Assembly (NCBI GenBank): GCA_963826505.1
Contig: CAWGXG010000007.1
Span: 682,001 to 746,000, forward strand
DNA from: CAWGXG01 sp963826505
GTDB lineage: Bacteria; Chloroflexota; Anaerolineae; Aggregatilineales; Aggregatilineaceae
Direction of reading: 5' to 3'
DNA: 64,000 bases
Positions 7,606 to 15,607 of this stretch are shown here, one piece after another. Position numbers and translations under genes: made by a program. The notes below the pieces were generated by a model. The model was not told the origin of the DNA. It saw nothing but the letters and a program-made list of their open reading frames with translations, and ran no database searches. Numbering within the stretch: position 1 is the first letter of the stretch; each line of letters begins with the position of its first letter.

Positions 7606-9552
7606 ATGGCAGAGCATACCGTTACCTTCGACCTGGCCGCCGGTCCGGTCAGCGTGCCAACCGGCACCCTGCTGACCGAGGCGGCCCGGCGAGCGGGGAT
7701 CGAAATCCAACAACCATGCGGCGGCCAGGGTCGCTGTGGGCGCTGTGCCGTTCGCGTCACAGAGGGGACGGTCCGCCGCCGCAGCACCCTACGCCTGTCC
7801 GCCGAAGATGTAGCGGCGGGCTACGCGTTGGCCTGTCAGGCGGTGGTCGAGGGCGATGTGTGGGTCACCGTCCCGCCGCAGGAACAGGTCGAGCGGCGGA
7901 TGACCTCCGACCGCACGGTCGCCGAAGTAACGGTTCCGGCGGGCTACAACCCCAACCGCGTGCAGACCATCCGCCGCGTGGACATGGTGCTTAGCCCGCC
8001 GAGCATGGACGATCAAACCGACGACTGGGCGCGTTTCCAGCGGGCGCTGCGTCAGCATGCCGAAATGGCGAGTGTCCAGGCGTCGCTGCCACTGCTGCGC
8101 ACGCTGGGCGACACGCTGCGGGCCGGTGAGTGGCAAGTGTCGGCTATCGTAGACGCCGCCACGTGGGACTGCCCCGACTGCCCGGTGCGCCTGATCGATC
8201 TCAAGCCCGGTTATGTCCCCGGCGACACGCCCCTATGGGGCGCGGCGATCGACATCGGGACAACAACCGTCAGCTTGTGGCTGGTCGACCTGCAGACAGG
8301 CGAAGTGCGCGCGCAGGTCGCGGAATACAACGGACAGATCGCACGCGGCGAGGATGTGATCTCGCGCATCATGTACGCCAGCCGCGAAGGCGGCGCGGAC
8401 GAGATGCGCAACGCGGTGCTCAGCACGATTAACGGGCTGCTGGCGACCGCGTGCAAGCGCGTGAGCGCCGATCCCGGATCGGTGGTCAAGGCGACCATCG
8501 CGGGCAACAGCACCATGATGCATCTGCTGCTGGGCATCCCGGCCAGCAGCATCCGGCTCGCGCCGTTTGTGACCGGCGTCAATAACGTCCCCACGCTGAC
8601 CGGGCGTCAGGTCGGCCTCGACATCCACCCCGAAGGCACGGTGGACTGTCTGCCCGGTGTGGCGAGCTATGTCGGCGCGGATATCACGGCGGGCGTGCTG
8701 TCTTCTGGCCTGGACGACACTGAGATGATCACGATCTTCATCGACGTGGGCACCAACGGCGAGATTGTGCTTGGTAACAACGAATGGCTGGTCACGGTCG
8801 CGGCGTCGGCGGGCCCGGCTTTTGAAGGCGGCGGCGTGGTGTGCGGGATGCGTGCCATGCGCGGCGCGATCGAAGAGGTCTGGGTCAACGGCGAGACGTA
8901 CGAGCCAAGCTTCCGCGTGATCGGCAACGTGCCGCCGCGCGGTATCTGCGGCAGCGGCCTGATCTCGCTGGTGTCGGAGCTGTTCCTGGCGGGCGTGGTG
9001 GACAAGGCCGGACACGTCAACCTGACGCTGCCCACGCCGCGCGTACGCACCGGTGATCACGGCCCGGAATACGTGGTAGCCTGGGGCAGTGATACCGCCG
9101 ACGGGCGTGATATCGTATTATCTCATGTAGATATCGACAATCTGCTGCGCACCAAAGCCGCCATCTACGCCGGGTTTGCCGTGCTGGCGGACAGCGTCGG
9201 CGTGCCGTTCGAGACGATCGAGCAAGTGCTGGTTGGCGGCTCGTTCGGCAAGTACATCAATGTGGAAAAAGCCGTCCAGATGGGGCTGCTGCCCGATATG
9301 CCCTGGGACCGCTTTCACTTTCTGGGCAATACGTCGGTACGGGGGGCTTATCAAGCCCTGCTCGATAAAGAAGCACGCGCGCGGATCACCGATATCGCCA
9401 GCCGCATGACATACATCGAGCTGTCCGCCGACAATACGTTCTATGACGCGTTCACTTCCGCGCTGTTCCTGCCCCATACCGATCTCAGGCGCTTTCCCTC
9501 GGTGCAGGCAGCTTTAGCCGATCGATCCCCTAATCTTACACTTGAGGAATAA
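7606..9552 (+). CDS. acsV: Reductive activator of the corrinoid protein (RACo-type, DUF4445/ASKHA)
   Basis: This 648-residue protein is an ATP-dependent activator that returns the inactive Co(II) corrinoid to Co(I). An N-terminal plant-type 2Fe-2S ferredoxin domain has C38, C44, C47 and C77. A linker follows to about residue 200, then an ASKHA actin-like ATPase domain with the AIDIGTTTVSLWLVD phosphate loop and a second motif, IFIDVGTNGEI. It starts 9 bases after acsC. The gene sits beside its substrate and the methyltransferase, as in acetogens. Confidence 0.93.
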   Translation: MAEHTVTFDLAAGPVSVPTGTLLTEAARRAGIEIQQPCGGQGRCGRCAVRVTEGTVRRRSTLRLSAEDVAAGYALACQAVVEGDVWVTVPPQEQVERRMTSDRTVAEVTVPAGYNPNRVQTIRRVDMVLSPPSMDDQTDDWARFQRALRQHAEMASVQASLPLLRTLGDTLRAGEWQVSAIVDAATWDCPDCPVRLIDLKPGYVPGDTPLWGAAIDIGTTTVSLWLVDLQTGEVRAQVAEYNGQIARGEDVISRIMYASREGGADEMRNAVLSTINGLLATACKRVSADPGSVVKATIAGNSTMMHLLLGIPASSIRLAPFVTGVNNVPTLTGRQVGLDIHPEGTVDCLPGVASYVGADITAGVLSSGLDDTEMITIFIDVGTNGEIVLGNNEWLVTVAASAGPAFEGGGVVCGMRAMRGAIEEVWVNGETYEPSFRVIGNVPPRGICGSGLISLVSELFLAGVVDKAGHVNLTLPTPRVRTGDHGPEYVVAWGSDTADGRDIVLSHVDIDNLLRTKAAIYAGFAVLADSVGVPFETIEQVLVGGSFGKYINVEKAVQMGLLPDMPWDRFHFLGNTSVRGAYQALLDKEARARITDIASRMTYIELSADNTFYDAFTSALFLPHTDLRRFPSVQAALADRSPNLTLEE

Positions 9553-9555
9553 ACC

Positions 9556-10479
9556 ATGTACATTATCGGCGAAAACATTCATATTATTTCCCCCAAGGTG
9601 AAGGAGGCCCTCGCCAACCGCGACCGGGAATTCTTCATGGAGCTGGCGCTCAAACAGGTCGAAGCGGGCGCGCAGGCGGTCGATCTCAATCTGGGGCCGC
9701 GCAAGAAAGACGGCGAAGAAGTTTTCCCGTGGATGGTTGAAACGGTGCAGGCCGTCGTCGATGTGCCGCTGTCGTTCGACAGCACTAACATCGTCGGGAT
9801 CGAAGCCGGGCTGAAGAAGATCACCAAAGCCCAGCCGATCATCAACTCCACGTCCGCCGAGCCAGAACGCCTGGAGCGCGTCCCGCTGGTAGCCAAGCAG
9901 TACGGGGCCAAACTGGTCGCGCTGACCATGGCGCAGAGCGGTATCCCGGTCAGCGCCGACGAGCGCGTGAATATCGCCGTCGAACATCTGATCCCGCGCA
10001 TGGTCGAGATCGACTACCCGATCGAGAACCTGATCATCGACCCGCTGGTGCTGACGGTGTCTGGCTGCCAGGAATATTGCCCGGAATGCATCGAGTCGGT
10101 GCGCACGCTGCCCTATGCCTGGGACCCCGCGCCAGCCGTATCGGTCGGCCTGTCGAACGTCTCGAACGCCGTCCCGCGTGAGGGCCGCCCGCTGATCAAC
10201 CACGTCTACTGCGCCATGCTGATGGGCGCGGGCTTGCAAATGATGATCGCGGACCCGCTTGACATGCAGTTGCGCGAAGTGGTGCGCATTGTCGAAGAGC
10301 GCGACGAGAGCACGCCAGTCAGCCGCCTATACCTGACGATCAGCGATCGCGTCGCCGCGATGGAGCAGCTGCAGATCGATGACGTGGATATGAGCGATCC
10401 CGAACAGGCCGCCATCTGGAAGACCGTGCAAATCCTGCTGAACAAGGTCATCTACGCAGACAGCTATTTGCAGCAGTAA
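9556..10479 (+). CDS. acsE: Methyl-H4folate:corrinoid iron-sulfur protein methyltransferase
   Basis: This 307-residue pterin-binding TIM-barrel enzyme moves the N5-methyl group of methyl-tetrahydrofolate to Co(I) of the corrinoid protein. Typical elements are the GENIHIISP start, the VDLNLGPRKKDG strand, LSFDSTN and IINSTSAE. These resemble AcsE and the methyl-H4folate domain of MetH. The start has GAGGAA upstream and only 3 bases separate it from acsV, so it is translationally close to that gene. The gap after it holds a new promoter. Confidence 0.95.
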   Translation: MYIIGENIHIISPKVKEALANRDREFFMELALKQVEAGAQAVDLNLGPRKKDGEEVFPWMVETVQAVVDVPLSFDSTNIVGIEAGLKKITKAQPIINSTSAEPERLERVPLVAKQYGAKLVALTMAQSGIPVSADERVNIAVEHLIPRMVEIDYPIENLIIDPLVLTVSGCQEYCPECIESVRTLPYAWDPAPAVSVGLSNVSNAVPREGRPLINHVYCAMLMGAGLQMMIADPLDMQLREVVRIVEERDESTPVSRLYLTISDRVAAMEQLQIDDVDMSDPEQAAIWKTVQILLNKVIYADSYLQQ

Positions 10480-10518
10480 TGTCTGATCGTTAACCAATGC
10501 GCCGGGCCGGGCACAATG

Positions 10519-10538
10519 CGAAAAAGTGATGTTTTTCG
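10519..10538 (+). other. AT-rich hairpin between acsE and the reductase gene
   Basis: CGAAAAA (10519-10525) pairs with TTTTTCG (10532-10538) over a 6-base loop. The following bases are not a clean T-run, so its role as a terminator for the first acs unit is uncertain. Confidence 0.4.
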
Positions 10539-10583
10539 TGATGAAAAACTGAATATTTGCACTATGCCTAGCCCGGTATTGCG

Positions 10584-10612
10584 TTTACACTCTAAAGTAA
10601 TTCCCGTATAAA
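10584..10612 (+). promoter_or_regulatory. Sigma-70-type promoter for the MetV-MetF gene
   Basis: TTTACA (10584-10589) and TATAAA (10607-10612) are separated by exactly 17 bases, each one base off consensus. A small CCCGT/ACGGG inverted repeat (10603-10618) overlaps the -10 box. It lies 64 bases before the chosen start codon. Confidence 0.65.
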
Positions 10613-10675
10613 CACGGGACACCCCCCAAGTATTATTGAGTGGCGATGGGTCACACCGCCGAAGGAAGAACGCCG

Positions 10676-12176
10676 ATGCCTGGTTTCACCCCTGCCCGAC
10701 GCTGGCAGCCGCCTTTTTACCCTTTCAAGCGCGAATCATTGACACGACGCATGATGGCCCGCGCAGAGCGGCTGGTCAAAGGACCGTTATTTGGCTGCCG
10801 GATGTGCGGCAACTGTCTCCTGCAAGAGACCGCCTTTATTTGCTCCATGGAATGCCCCAAAGGCGCGCGTAACGGCCCGTGCGGCGGTTCCACTGTAGAA
10901 CACTGCTACGTAGACGAAACGCGCCCGTGTATCTGGTACAAGATTTATGACCGGTCCTTCAAGATGGGTCGCCAAGAAAAACTGTTGGAAGTGCTCCCGC
11001 CGCTGGACTGGGACAAAGTTGGCACGGAAACGTGGGGCGATGTCGCCGTCTCGATTCGTGAATACGGTACGAGCAAATTCGTCGGCGGGATGCTCTCGCG
11101 TGACCCCGCCAAGCGCGCCGCTAACTGGGACGCCGTGTTCCGCCCGGTGCGCCAGCCCGATTGGTGGCAGGGCGATTCTGAGTATCACGCCCCCGCCTAC
11201 ACCGAACCGATGTCTGAGCTTGAGCGCCGCCTGCGGGATGGGCAGTTCGTCGTCACGGCAGAAGTCGCGCCGCCGATGAGTACCGCCACCGGCAAGATGA
11301 CGCGCAACGTCCAGTTGATCAAGCCCTACGTGGCAGCGGTCAATTTCACGGACAACCCCTCGGCCACGTCGCGCATGTCCAGTGTGGCGTGCAGCGTGCT
11401 GGCCCTGCAAGAAGGCGCTGAGCCGGTCATGCAGATTCAGGGCCGTGACCGCACGCGCGCTACGCTGCAAAGCGACATCATCGGCGCGAGCGCGCTCGGC
11501 ATTCGCAACGTGCTGTGCCTGTCCGGCGACAGCGGGCGCATGGGACCCGCGCCAATGGGCCGCCTGGACGTGATCGACCTCGAACTCGGTGCAGATGTTG
11601 TGGGTGCTGCGTCGCATGCGTGACGAAGGGCATTATCTCGACGGGCGCGCCATTAAGTTCCCGCCGCAGGTTTTCCTGGGAGCCGCTGCCGCGCCGTTTG
11701 CGTCGCGTCCTGAATTCCAGGCGATCCGCGAGCACAAGAAGATCAACGCAGGCGCGCAGTTCTTCCAGACCAACCTCGTCTTTGACCCGGACGGCTTCGA
11801 AGTCTGGCTGAATGCACTCGCCGCGCGCAATATTCTCGACAAAGTGCATATCCTGGTCGGGATCACGCCGCTCAAATCGCTGCGCATGGCGCAGTACATG
11901 GACGCGGAAGTGCCGGGTGTCTTCATCCCCGAAAAACTGCTCAAGCGGCTCGAAAAAGCGGGCGATGGCATCGAAGAAGAAGCGATTACCATCACGCTGG
12001 AGCTGATCGAAGCGATCCGGCAGAAAGGTGTCGTACACGGTATTCACCTGATGGCGGTCGGTTGGGAAGAAATCGTGCCGCGCATCGTGACCGAGGCCGG
12101 GCTGCTGCCTCCGGACTTCGTCGCGCCGGAACCGATCGAGGAAAAGCCCGCCAAGAAGAAGGCGGTTGCCAACTAG
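10676..12176 (+). CDS. metVF: Methylene-H4folate reductase, MetV-type domain fused to MetF (one frameshift)
   Basis: The N-terminal 100 residues are a cysteine-rich MetV-type domain (GCRMCGNC, CSMECPKG, GPCGG). The rest is a MetF (beta/alpha)8 reductase that makes methyl-H4folate for AcsE. The frame breaks at about 11582: the first frame reads VIDLELG and then stops at 11623, while the next frame gives NSVQMLWVLRRM. Removing one A (GAAC to GAC) gives DLDSVQMLW, the normal family sequence, and a 499-residue protein. I chose ATG 10676 because AAGGAAG precedes it; GTG 10640 is an alternative. A terminator follows. Confidence 0.88.
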
Positions 12177-12240
12177 AGTCATCACTGCGCCTGGCTCCTG
12201 AAGTGCAGCGCTTGAGCCTTGCGCTTGCGAGCTAACGGGG

Positions 12241-12271
12241 ACACCGCGCAGCGTTCCAGGCGCGGTGTTTT
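12241..12271 (+). terminator. Rho-independent terminator after metVF
   Basis: ACACCGCGC (12241-12249) pairs perfectly with GCGCGGTGT (12260-12268), and TTTT follows. The 9-bp GC-rich stem and T-run are typical. Confidence 0.75.
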
Positions 12272-12341
12272 CGATCACGCCCGACGAATCCGATAGCGTG
12301 TAGGCTGTGTATTACGACGGATAGAGACTGAGGACGATGGA

Positions 12342-13124
12342 ATGAAACTGGCTATCAGTGGTAAAGGTGGAGTGGGCAAAACGACGCTGGCGGCGCTGCT
12401 GGCGCAGGTCTATGCCGACCGGGGACGCGACGTGCTGGCCGTAGACGCCGATCCATCGCCGTGCCTGGCGGGGGCGTTGGGCTTCCCGGAAGAGTTGCGC
12501 GCGCAGTTACACCCGATCGCCGAGATGGACGAGTTGATCGAGGAGCGCACCGGGGCCAAACCGGGCACCATCGGCGGCTTTTTCACCATTAACCCGCGCG
12601 TAGACGACATCCCCGAACGCTTTAGCGTGATGCATCGCGGTGTGCGCCTGCTCGAAATGGGATCGGTGGATCTGGGCGGGTCGGGCTGTATCTGCCCGGA
12701 AAGCGCCATGCTCAAAACCTTGTTCACCCATTTGATGTTCCGCAAAGACGACGTGCTGATCCTGGATATGTATGCGGGTGTGGAGCACCTCGGCCGCGCC
12801 ACCGTTGATTTTGTGGACGCGATGGTTATCGTCGTCGAGCCGACGCGGCGCAGCCTGGGCACGGCCGCGCAAATAAAGAAGCTGGCGAACGACATCGGCC
12901 TGACGCGCCTGTGGCTGGTCGGGAACAAAGTCCGCAATGACGACGAAGCCGCCTTCCTGCAATCCGAAACTCCCGGGCTACCCGTGTTGGGCATCCTGCC
13001 CGCCGATCTCAGCGTGCAAGAAGCCGACCGGCACGGCATCGCCGTCTATGATTACGTACAGTCCCTGCGCGCCTCCGCCGAAGAGATGGCGTCCGCGCTG
13101 GTAGAACAGGTCGAAACCTCATGA
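12342..13124 (+). CDS. cooC: CooC-type nickel-insertion ATPase 1
   Basis: This 260-residue MinD/SIMIBI P-loop ATPase has a deviant Walker A, GKGGVGKTT, at residues 7-15 and a VDADPSP switch. Its GCICPE motif gives the CXC cysteine pair that binds a metal at the dimer interface in CooC. Such proteins load nickel into CO dehydrogenase or acetyl-CoA synthase (AcsF role). The stop overlaps the ATG of the second copy by 4 bases (ATGA), so the two are coupled and probably work as a pair. Confidence 0.92.
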   Translation: MKLAISGKGGVGKTTLAALLAQVYADRGRDVLAVDADPSPCLAGALGFPEELRAQLHPIAEMDELIEERTGAKPGTIGGFFTINPRVDDIPERFSVMHRGVRLLEMGSVDLGGSGCICPESAMLKTLFTHLMFRKDDVLILDMYAGVEHLGRATVDFVDAMVIVVEPTRRSLGTAAQIKKLANDIGLTRLWLVGNKVRNDDEAAFLQSETPGLPVLGILPADLSVQEADRHGIAVYDYVQSLRASAEEMASALVEQVETS

Positions 13125-13909
13125 CAACCACAATCGCACTGGCTGGTAAGGGCGGCGTCGGCAAGACTACGATCGCCGCTATGGTGATCAAATATCTCTC
13201 GCAAACCCAGGGCGGCTCGATCCTCGCCATCGACGCCGATCCAAGCAGCAATCTGAATATGGTGCTCGGTCTGGATCTGGAGTGGACCGTGGGCGATATC
13301 CGCGAGGGTATGCTAGACAAAGTCAAAGACTCGCTGACCGCGGGCGGCGCGGCGATGGGCGCGTTGGAAGGTGGTGTCACCAAGCGCGAATATCTCGATT
13401 ACGAAATTCGCTCGTCGCTGGCCGAAGGCTCCCATTTCGATCTGATCGCGATGGGGCGCACGGAGGGCCCCGGCTGTTACTGCGCCGTGAACCATAACCT
13501 GCGTGACGTGATCGACAGCATCAGCCGCAATTACCGCTACGTCGTGATCGACAACGAGGCCGGGATGGAACACCTCAGCCGCCGCACGACGCGGGACGTC
13601 GAAGTATTGTTAGTGGTTAGCGATCCGACTCAGCGCGGTATCGTCGCCGCCGAACGGATCGCGGGCTTCAGACACGAGATGGACATCAACATCAAGCAAG
13701 CCTATCTCATTCTGAACAATCTCCCTGGCGACACCATTCCCGCCCCGCTGCAAGCGCGCATTGACACGCTGGACCTGCCGCTGTTGGGCACAGTTTCAGC
13801 CAACGACGAGCTGACCGCGTTCGAGTTCAGCGGGCGGCCCCTGGTCGAGCTTGGCGACGAGTCGCCCGTTTACCAGTCTATCGCGGGCATGCTGGCGGGT
13901 ATCCTTTAA
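13121..13909 (+). CDS. cooC2: CooC-type nickel-insertion ATPase 2
   Basis: This 262-residue second MinD-like ATPase has AGKGGVGKTT at the N terminus, IDADPSSN, and a CXC pair in GPGCYCAVN. Compared with its neighbour it keeps both ATPase and metal motifs but is clearly divergent, so it is an old duplication. One copy may serve the C-cluster and the other the A-cluster; that split is an inference. A GC-rich hairpin without T-run follows. Confidence 0.92.
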   Translation: MTTTIALAGKGGVGKTTIAAMVIKYLSQTQGGSILAIDADPSSNLNMVLGLDLEWTVGDIREGMLDKVKDSLTAGGAAMGALEGGVTKREYLDYEIRSSLAEGSHFDLIAMGRTEGPGCYCAVNHNLRDVIDSISRNYRYVVIDNEAGMEHLSRRTTRDVEVLLVVSDPTQRGIVAAERIAGFRHEMDINIKQAYLILNNLPGDTIPAPLQARIDTLDLPLLGTVSANDELTAFEFSGRPLVELGDESPVYQSIAGMLAGIL

Positions 13910-13941
13910 GCCCACCCACTTGATGCGCTGACATTTTCACG

Positions 13942-13970
13942 CGGCCCGCAGAGCAGCACACTGCGGGCCG
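13942..13970 (+). terminator. Stable hairpin after cooC2
   Basis: CGGCCCGCAG (13942-13951) pairs perfectly with CTGCGGGCCG (13961-13970). No T-run follows, so termination is weak by sequence, though the position at the operon end fits. Confidence 0.5.
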
Positions 13971-14029
13971 AATTGCGTCTGGACAGGCGCCACCGGGCAA
14001 TCGTCAGGCAGGCAGAATGCACAATGCGC

Positions 14030-14058
14030 TATAATCGATTTGTACGTAACGTACAAAT
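14030..14058 (+). promoter_or_regulatory. gdhA promoter -10 box with perfect palindromic operator
   Basis: A consensus TATAAT (14030-14035) is followed by ATTTGTACGT-A-ACGTACAAAT (14038-14058), a perfect 10-bp inverted repeat centred near the expected +1. No good -35 box is visible, which suggests an activated or regulated promoter. A repressor sitting here would block transcription of gdhA. Confidence 0.6.
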
Positions 14059-14196
14059 GTCTGCTGAAACGATGACAAGTGAGAGATTGTTTTTTGGCGT
14101 GCCCATGATACCATGCTAGTACTATCGACGCGCGTTTTTCGCTCGCGCGCCGGGGTAACTGTCAAGAAAAATAGAAACGGAGACTGGTAAAAGATT

Positions 14197-15507
14197 ATGG
14201 CAGTGCCAACCAAAGTCGCATTGAACGCCGAAACCAAGAACAGCATGCTGGCGACCACGCTGGCGCTGTTCGATACGGCCTTCGAACGCCTGGAACTGGA
14301 CGAGGGCATCGCGTCGATCATGCGCCAGACGGAAGTCGAACTGTGTGTGACCGTCCCCGTCGTCGCTGACGATGGCCATATCATGACGTTCAAGGGCTAT
14401 CGCGTTCAACATTCGACGGCGCGCGGTCCGAGCAAAGGCGGCATTCGCTATCACCCGGACGTGGACATCGACGAGGTCCGCGCGCTGGCCATGCTGATGA
14501 GTCTGAAATGCGCCGCCGTCAACCTGCCGTTTGGCGGTGCGAAAGGTGGTATCTCGGTCGATCCGGCGCAGCTTTCGATGCACGAACTCGAGCGTCTGAC
14601 CCGTCGTTTCGCCAAGATGATCGCTCCGATCCTGGGCGGCAAGCGCGACATCCCTGCCCCCGACATGAACACCAACGAACAGACGATGGCCTGGTTCATG
14701 GACGAGATTTCGTCCATCCAGGGCTATTACAGCCCGGAGATCACGACCGGCAAGCCGATTATTTTGGGCGGCAGTGAAGGACGTACCGAGGCCACCGGGC
14801 GCGGTGTAGCGATCGCCACCGTCGAGCTGCTGCGCAAGCTGGGACGCGCGCCAGAAGACTCGCGCGTCGTGGTGCAGGGCTATGGCAACGTGGGCTTTTA
14901 CGCCGCGAATATTCTGCACCAGGAATACGGCTGCACGATCGTCGCCATCAGCGATGTGGACAGCGCGCTGTATAACGCGAACGGCCTGGACCTGACCACC
15001 ATCAACGCGTACATCCAGCGCAGCCCCGGACATCTGTTGAAGGGCTACGGGCAGAACGGCGAAGTCGATCACATCTCCAACACGGATCTGCTCGCGCTCG
15101 ACTGCGATGTGTTGATCCCAGCGGCGATCGAAAACCAGATCACCGTCAAGAACGCCGATCAGATCAAGGCCAAAGTGATCGTCGAAGGCGCGAACGGCCC
15201 GACTACCTTCGAAGCCGATGCCATCCTGCGCGAGCGCGGCATCCCGGTTGTGCCGGATATTCTGGCGAACGCGGGCGGGGTGATCGTGTCCTACTTCGAA
15301 TGGGTGCAAGACCTCCAGTTCTATTTCTGGGATATCGAAGAAGTCCGCAAGCAGCTGCACAAGAAGATGAGCAACAGCTTCGAGTATGCCTGGACGATCA
15401 GCAACGACCAGTCCATCGATCTGCGTTCGGGCGTCTATCTGCTGGCGGTGCAGCGCGTCGCGGAAGCCATTCAAAAACGCGGATACTCTATGGCGTCAGG
15501 CGGCTAA
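14197..15507 (+). CDS. gdhA: Glutamate dehydrogenase (Glu/Leu/Phe/Val dehydrogenase family)
   Basis: This 436-residue enzyme interconverts 2-oxoglutarate plus ammonia and glutamate. The substrate domain has GGIRYHPDVD, the LPFGGAKGGI lysine motif and the catalytic region APDMNT. The Rossmann domain has VQGYGNVG and the ANAGGVIVSYFEW signature. Length is typical of the hexameric enzyme. It stands alone between a regulated promoter and a strong terminator, and links nitrogen assimilation to the acetyl-CoA region. The cofactor cannot be read with confidence. Confidence 0.95.
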   Translation: MAVPTKVALNAETKNSMLATTLALFDTAFERLELDEGIASIMRQTEVELCVTVPVVADDGHIMTFKGYRVQHSTARGPSKGGIRYHPDVDIDEVRALAMLMSLKCAAVNLPFGGAKGGISVDPAQLSMHELERLTRRFAKMIAPILGGKRDIPAPDMNTNEQTMAWFMDEISSIQGYYSPEITTGKPIILGGSEGRTEATGRGVAIATVELLRKLGRAPEDSRVVVQGYGNVGFYAANILHQEYGCTIVAISDVDSALYNANGLDLTTINAYIQRSPGHLLKGYGQNGEVDHISNTDLLALDCDVLIPAAIENQITVKNADQIKAKVIVEGANGPTTFEADAILRERGIPVVPDILANAGGVIVSYFEWVQDLQFYFWDIEEVRKQLHKKMSNSFEYAWTISNDQSIDLRSGVYLLAVQRVAEAIQKRGYSMASGG

Positions 15508-15536
15508 CAACTTTCCGGCTCCCCGTAAATACTAAC

Positions 15537-15575
15537 AAAACACTCGCCGGTCATGCGTTCGGCGAGTGTTTTTTT
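15537..15575 (+). terminator. Rho-independent terminator of gdhA
   Basis: ACACTCGCCG and CGGCGAGTGT form a 10-bp stem over a 10-base loop, followed by a run of T to 15575 and preceded by A residues. Confidence 0.85.
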
Positions 15576-15607
15576 GCGGCTTCACGTCGTGCCCTAAGGC
15601 GCGGCGG

